A stretch of DNA of 64,000 bases from Chthonomonas calidirosea T49 (GTDB taxonomy: Bacteria > Armatimonadota > Chthonomonadetes > Chthonomonadales > Chthonomonadaceae), in NCBI RefSeq assembly GCF_000427095.1, contig NC_021487.1:2713241-2777240 (forward strand), written 5' to 3'. Numbering within the stretch: position 1 is the stretch's first letter; each line of letters starts with the position of its first letter. Under the pieces are notes generated by a model. It saw only the letters and a list, made by a program, of their open reading frames with translations, was not told where the DNA came from and did no database searches. The position numbers were made by a program, and so were the translations under genes. Positions 61,103 to 64,000 of this stretch are shown piece by piece.

Positions 61103-62065
61103 ATGACACCGTTCTGTCCGGACGAAATAGACTTTTCCACAATGGTACATGTCCCTGCAGGGGAGTTCTCCTTTGGGGTTTCTGATGCTGACTTCCTAGC
61201 TTTGTGTGAGGGGAAAGACCAAGATACTATCGAGGAGATAGAACTTGACCTTGAGCATGCTCTCTCGTTGCGCAGGGTCTATGTCGAGGAGTTTTGGATA
61301 GACCGAACCCCGGTGACTTACCAACAGTATCACCAGTTCATACAAGCAACAGGCTATCTGCCGAGTTGTCTGAGCGTGATGCCCAACCACCCCGAGCGAA
61401 GCGACTATCGGGATAGGGCGGAGGCGATCTATCTCTGGCATGCGGATGGGAGCTATGCAGCGGGTTTGGAAGACAAGCCTGCGGTGTTTGTAAGTTGGTA
61501 CGATGCATTAGCCTATTGCGAATGGTCAGGGAAGACGCTTCCTACCGAGATAGAGTGGGAGAAGGCGGCACGTGGTTCGGCTGGTTTCCGGTATCCTTGG
61601 GGGAATGCGGAGCCGACGGAGGCGCATTGCAACTGCAACTTCACCGAGGATTTGGAGTTGCGTTATGAGGATGCGAACATCCCTCCGTTGCGTTCGGTGT
61701 ATGCGGGGGAGTTAGGGAAAAGCCCTTATGGTTGTTTGGACATGGTGGGGAATGCATATGAGTGGTGTTGGAACTCGTTGTGGATACCTGATGTTAAAGC
61801 AAACCGATATGGCGAACTGGTTTCGGAGCGGTATTTGGTGCGTTTTCGGTGGAGTAAGGGGGTTATCATGCGAAGTGCTGATCGTGCGATGCGTGGGGGA
61901 GATCGTCTTAGTGAGCCACCGGTTCATGTATGCGCAGCTCGTGAGGAGGCAGAACCGTGGTTGATTAGTCCCTATGTAGGTTTTCGCTGTGTCTGGTATC
62001 CGAGCCGCATACGAGAGGATGAACCTAAAAGACATTGGAAGCGTGTTAGTTCATCAACGTCATAG
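61103..62065 (+). CDS. Formylglycine-generating-enzyme-like (SUMF1/FGE-sulfatase domain) protein
   Basis: A 320-residue protein spanning one FGE-sulfatase fold: MVHVPAGEFSFGVSDADF at the start, EEFWIDRTPVTYQQYHQF, KPAVFVSWYDALAYCEWSGK, LPTEIEWEKAARGSAGFRYP, WGNAEP, DMVGNAYEWCWNSLW, RAMRGGDRLSEPPVHVCAAR and YVGFRCVWYPSR. Members oxidise a Cys to formylglycine or bind ligands; there are several Cys but I cannot confirm the catalytic pair. ATG at 61103 has GAGAGGA upstream, 20 bases after RHS tip B. No sulfatase gene is nearby. Confidence 0.85.
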   Translation: MTPFCPDEIDFSTMVHVPAGEFSFGVSDADFLALCEGKDQDTIEEIELDLEHALSLRRVYVEEFWIDRTPVTYQQYHQFIQATGYLPSCLSVMPNHPERSDYRDRAEAIYLWHADGSYAAGLEDKPAVFVSWYDALAYCEWSGKTLPTEIEWEKAARGSAGFRYPWGNAEPTEAHCNCNFTEDLELRYEDANIPPLRSVYAGELGKSPYGCLDMVGNAYEWCWNSLWIPDVKANRYGELVSERYLVRFRWSKGVIMRSADRAMRGGDRLSEPPVHVCAAREEAEPWLISPYVGFRCVWYPSRIREDEPKRHWKRVSSSTS

Positions 62066-62081
62066 GTCATCGTGGTTTGGC

Positions 62082-62127
62082 GTATCGCCGGGATGTGGTG
62101 CACCAGCGTGTGAGCTGGTATGTTTAG
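62082..62127 (+). repeat. RHS core scar (copy C)
   Basis: A third, shortest copy of the core segment (YRRDVVHQRVSWYV) that ends at an in-frame TAG. It is nearly identical in bases to 58493-58538. It marks another junction between RHS-derived sequence and a new module. Confidence 0.7.
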
Positions 62128-62196
62128 TGGCAGAGGGTATGATGATTGGTGGTACACTTTGCTCAACAGGAATAGATACTTAACTCTCTGTTTGGA

Positions 62197-62325
62197 ATGC
62201 TATCAATGAAAACAGATCGAGATGACGAGGAACTCTATATTTATGTGCCCGGTCTTTACTCGCTAGTGGATGTCGCAGTAATTGCTGGGTGGATAGTGTT
62301 TGCCATCCTGTTGCCCAAAAGATAG
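62197..62325 (+). CDS. Small membrane protein
   Basis: A 42-residue frame (ATG 62197 or 62206): polar N-terminus TDRDDEELYIYVPGL and one membrane helix VDVAVIAGWIVFAILLPKR. It is in the same frame as the next gene and separated from it only by a TAG at 62323, so the two may once have been a single two-helix protein. Confidence 0.4.
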   Translation: MLSMKTDRDDEELYIYVPGLYSLVDVAVIAGWIVFAILLPKR

Positions 62326-62331
62326 TATCAG

Positions 62332-62784
62332 TTGCCTATTATAACAATGAGCCTGATTTGCTTCGCTCTGATTGCCCTGATTAATGGTATAAGATCGAGG
62401 TACACCTTCAGGAAAAAGTATATCCGAAAGATCACAGAAGCCTCCTCTCTCGTGGAGAAGATAAGAGCCTGGGCTCAATTCCTCAATCGAAGTTTGCTCT
62501 GTGTGTGTCCGTTTGATCTTTGTTTCTTAAAGCTCATCTATTTTTGGTATTCTCGGTGCTTATTCAGATTGGAAGCTGTTGATATCGCGATATGGAGCCG
62601 CCTGGGTCTCCTGGAGGTTGGAGCAGGCGATGGAACTAGGGAAAGGGCGATACAGGAGTTAAAGACGCTGTTAGTTCCATGGAACGGTTCACCCCCTTTG
62701 AGCCCTGAAGACATGGGGGCTTTATGCGGGATTTTGGTAAGTGATAGGCGCCATTTTAGAAGGCGAGATAGGGCAACTTTTTAG
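62332..62784 (+). CDS. Hypothetical membrane protein
   Basis: Up to 150 residues from TTG at 62332 (or ATG at 62347). A hydrophobic N-terminal helix SLICFALIALINGI and a second, Cys-containing hydrophobic stretch FDLCFLKLIYFWYSRCLF lead to a soluble C-terminus (RERAIQELKTLLVPWNGSP). The N-terminal amber stop relationship with 62197-62325 is noted there. No family. Confidence 0.45.
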   Translation: MPIITMSLICFALIALINGIRSRYTFRKKYIRKITEASSLVEKIRAWAQFLNRSLLCVCPFDLCFLKLIYFWYSRCLFRLEAVDIAIWSRLGLLEVGAGDGTRERAIQELKTLLVPWNGSPPLSPEDMGALCGILVSDRRHFRRRDRATF

Positions 62785-62951
62785 AGCTCTGTTTGGCGAT
62801 TGTCAGGGTCAGGGAGCGCGTGTGTCATTTGGAGGCGCGTCCCTACTTGAGGTTTTTATAGGAGCGTAATAGAACCAAAGTCTTAAAGGAGCGGATACGG
62901 GGTGTTTAGGCGTATTCGAGAAAAGCAGCTCAGGAGCGTGGTGAGCACTTA

Positions 62952-63041
62952 GTGCGGGCTGCTGATGTTTTAGATACCTTAGTTCGGGCTACTGATGTTG
63001 CGGACACGTTGGTACGGGCAGCTGATGCTCCTGTGGTGGGT
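62952..63041 (+). repeat. Three 30-base tandem repeats encoding decapeptides
   Basis: Units at 62952, 62982 and 63012 encode VRAADVLDTL, VRATDVADTL and VRAADAPVVG in one frame that is open from a stop near 62911 to 63134. The pattern suggests an amphipathic repeated helix in a gene remnant that lacks a start. The neighbouring bases 62785-62951 show nothing else. Confidence 0.5.
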
Positions 63042-63103
63042 GAACGCGAGGATGAGGAGACTTTAGGCCAAAGAGGATTTGAAGGTTTTGTACTCAGAGC
63101 GCG

Positions 63104-63301
63104 TACGGTTACGACAACGATGGGCAGCGACTGACCAACCAGATCACCGACAGCAGCGGGAACGTTTGCACGGAGCAGTATGGTTACGACAGCCTAAACC
63201 GTTTGATCAGCGTGAACTATGGGGATGGAGAGACGCAGAGCGATGCCTTGAATGCCATGGGCAACTCGTACTTTGGGGTATCGGCACCTTGTTCACGGTA
63301 G
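63104..63301 (+). pseudogene. YD-repeat fragment of an RHS gene
   Basis: The frame beginning at 63104 reads YGYDNDGQRLTNQITDSSGN, YGYDSLNRLISVNYGDGE, DALNAMGNSYFGVSAP, stop 63301, a typical RHS/YD repeat piece without start. It joins the decapeptide-repeat frame upstream, so both ends are junctions. Confidence 0.75.
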
Positions 63302-63765
63302 GCTTTGAAAAAGCTCACAGGACGTTGAAAGAGGGGCTTGTCGGACGGGGATACGCAATGGATCACGCATTCTCACTGCTCACGGATATGCTGGTTTCAT
63401 TTGGGCTTACAGCAATGATGTTAAAGTGGTGACAAGATCGCCCCTCGAAGTAACAGCAGCGCGGTAAGAGTGTGCGGTTCGTCGCTCGGGCGCAATGTAG
63501 ACGGCAAACCAAGAGATCCGCATGGGGTTGCGTTAGAGGACGTTGTGAGACGATAGGCTTTGTGGGGGCTCGGAGGCTGTGGCAGAGGACGGGGTGATCG
63601 GCAGCTCCATGGCATGGACAATGGACCAGGCATCACGGGCCCTAGAGGTTCTTGGAAATGATACGCAAGCGACCCGAATTTAGCAAAGGAATCCCCGAGG
63701 TACTTGCCTCGAAAGCATGGCAGGCCTTCGCGCGAGAGAGCTGGTAAGCCGAATTTTGGAGGTCT
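63302..63765. other. Region without a recognised gene
   Basis: The plus frame to 63432 ends in a plausible peptide (KAHRTLKEGLVGRGYAMDH, SLLTDMLVSFGLTAMMLKW) that may be a small gene remnant. From 63433 to 63765 I see no gene, repeat or regulatory motif. Confidence 0.3.
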
Positions 63766-64000
63766 CTAGGCGGCGGCACGACGAAGCCGATCCCAGATGG
63801 CGAGCCATTCTTGTGTTTGAGGAGGGGCGTCCACCACGATCCGGGTCACCGCTTCCGCTTCCAGCTCGCGTAGGGCGGCATAGAGCCTCTGGGCGTAGGC
63901 CTCTGCCGACGTCGGCATCTCTATAACCACAGCGTTCTCACCCCACCGCCCCGGCACCTGCAACGCAAGCCACCCAACGCGCTCCCCTTGTGCCAACAAC
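63766..64000 (-). CDS. Sua5/TsaC-type threonylcarbamoyl-AMP synthase, C-terminal part
   Basis: The reverse strand encodes 78 residues up to a stop at 63766 and remains open at the window edge. LYAALRELEAEAVTRIVVDA and AIWDRLRRAA match the end of the C-terminal Sua5 domain of L-threonylcarbamoyladenylate synthase, which makes the precursor of the tRNA t6A modification. The catalytic YrdC domain would lie outside the window, so assignment rests on the tail only. It resumes ordinary housekeeping sequence after the RHS region. Confidence 0.65.
   Translation of the reverse strand, partial: LLAQGERVGWLALQVPGRWGENAVVIEMPTSAEAYAQRLYAALRELEAEAVTRIVVDAPPQTQEWLAIWDRLRRAAA

Noticed and set aside
62952-63041. 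CRISPR-like array
   Set aside because: The three 30-base units are directly adjacent with no spacers, are imperfect, and keep a coding phase.
55428-63765. Insertion sequence driving the RHS rearrangements
   Set aside because: No transposase, terminal inverted repeats or target duplications were seen; homologous recombination in the RHS core explains the copies better.

Overview
The window reads as chromosome of a moderately GC-rich bacterium, most likely an Armatimonadota member close to Chthonomonas. The best pointers are a type IV prepilin-like protein with the N-terminal form [20 protein letters not shown] plus a C-terminal FVDGHAK segment, several PhyH-type dioxygenases, secreted carbohydrate-active proteins (GHL10-like, 3-keto-disaccharide hydrolase-like, GH42), an SLH-domain protein and a cyanobacterial-type acyl-ACP reductase homologue. 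This assignment is inference from gene content. No rRNA is present. Three tRNAs (Pro-GGG, Leu-UAA, Phe-GAA) are encoded without CCA.

Layout. 0-5 kb: end of a secreted protein gene, an ECF sigma/anti-sigma pair, galU, a small protein, an HtrA protease and tRNA-Pro. 4.8-9.6 kb: a co-directional run of PhyH dioxygenase, small membrane protein, GHL10-like protein, DUF1080-type hydrolase and thioredoxin-like protein. 9.8-13.6 kb: prepilin-like gene behind a phased-repeat promoter, then a ClC channel and a MarR regulator diverging around a 13-bp palindrome. 13.7-18.3 kb: DUF4149, DUF1858/DUF2249, DUF1015 and GH42. 18.3-29.8 kb: tRNA-Leu, lipoprotein, PepC, FolD, a NusB with a very large insertion, WecG/TagA, Gfo/Idh/MocA, MFS, DsbA-like and acyl-CoA dehydrogenase-like genes. 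29.9-42.1 kb: DUF2344, YHS-like protein, tRNA-Phe, PilB ATPase, a degenerate HD-GYP/GGDEF pair, a soluble MgtE-like protein, the acyl-ACP reductase-like gene with its partner, SLH protein, MreB and MurA. 42.3-52.8 kb: two-component system, ArsR with a Cys-rich peptide, PhyH, ferritin-like Tat lipoprotein, a probable structured RNA, split NAD synthetase, GtrA, zinc alcohol dehydrogenase and cyclase.

52.9-63.7 kb is different. It is an accessory region full of frameshifted genes and fragments of an RHS/YD-repeat gene. The same RHS core segment occurs at least three times (58.49, 60.73 and 62.08 kb), each time followed by a different downstream module: coiled-coil/beta paralogues, a formylglycine-generating-enzyme-like protein, and small membrane proteins. 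This looks like an array of displaced RHS tips with their cargo genes. The window ends in the 3' part of a Sua5/TsaC-type gene.

The most interesting leads are the RHS tip array, two distant promoters sharing four 11-nt-phased repeats with identical spacing to the -10, an ArsR gene translationally coupled to a secreted Cys-rich peptide, the acyl-ACP reductase-like gene with its uncharacterised partner, and the expanded NusB. Several frameshifts fall at or near homopolymers, so base-calling error must be excluded before calling those genes dead.
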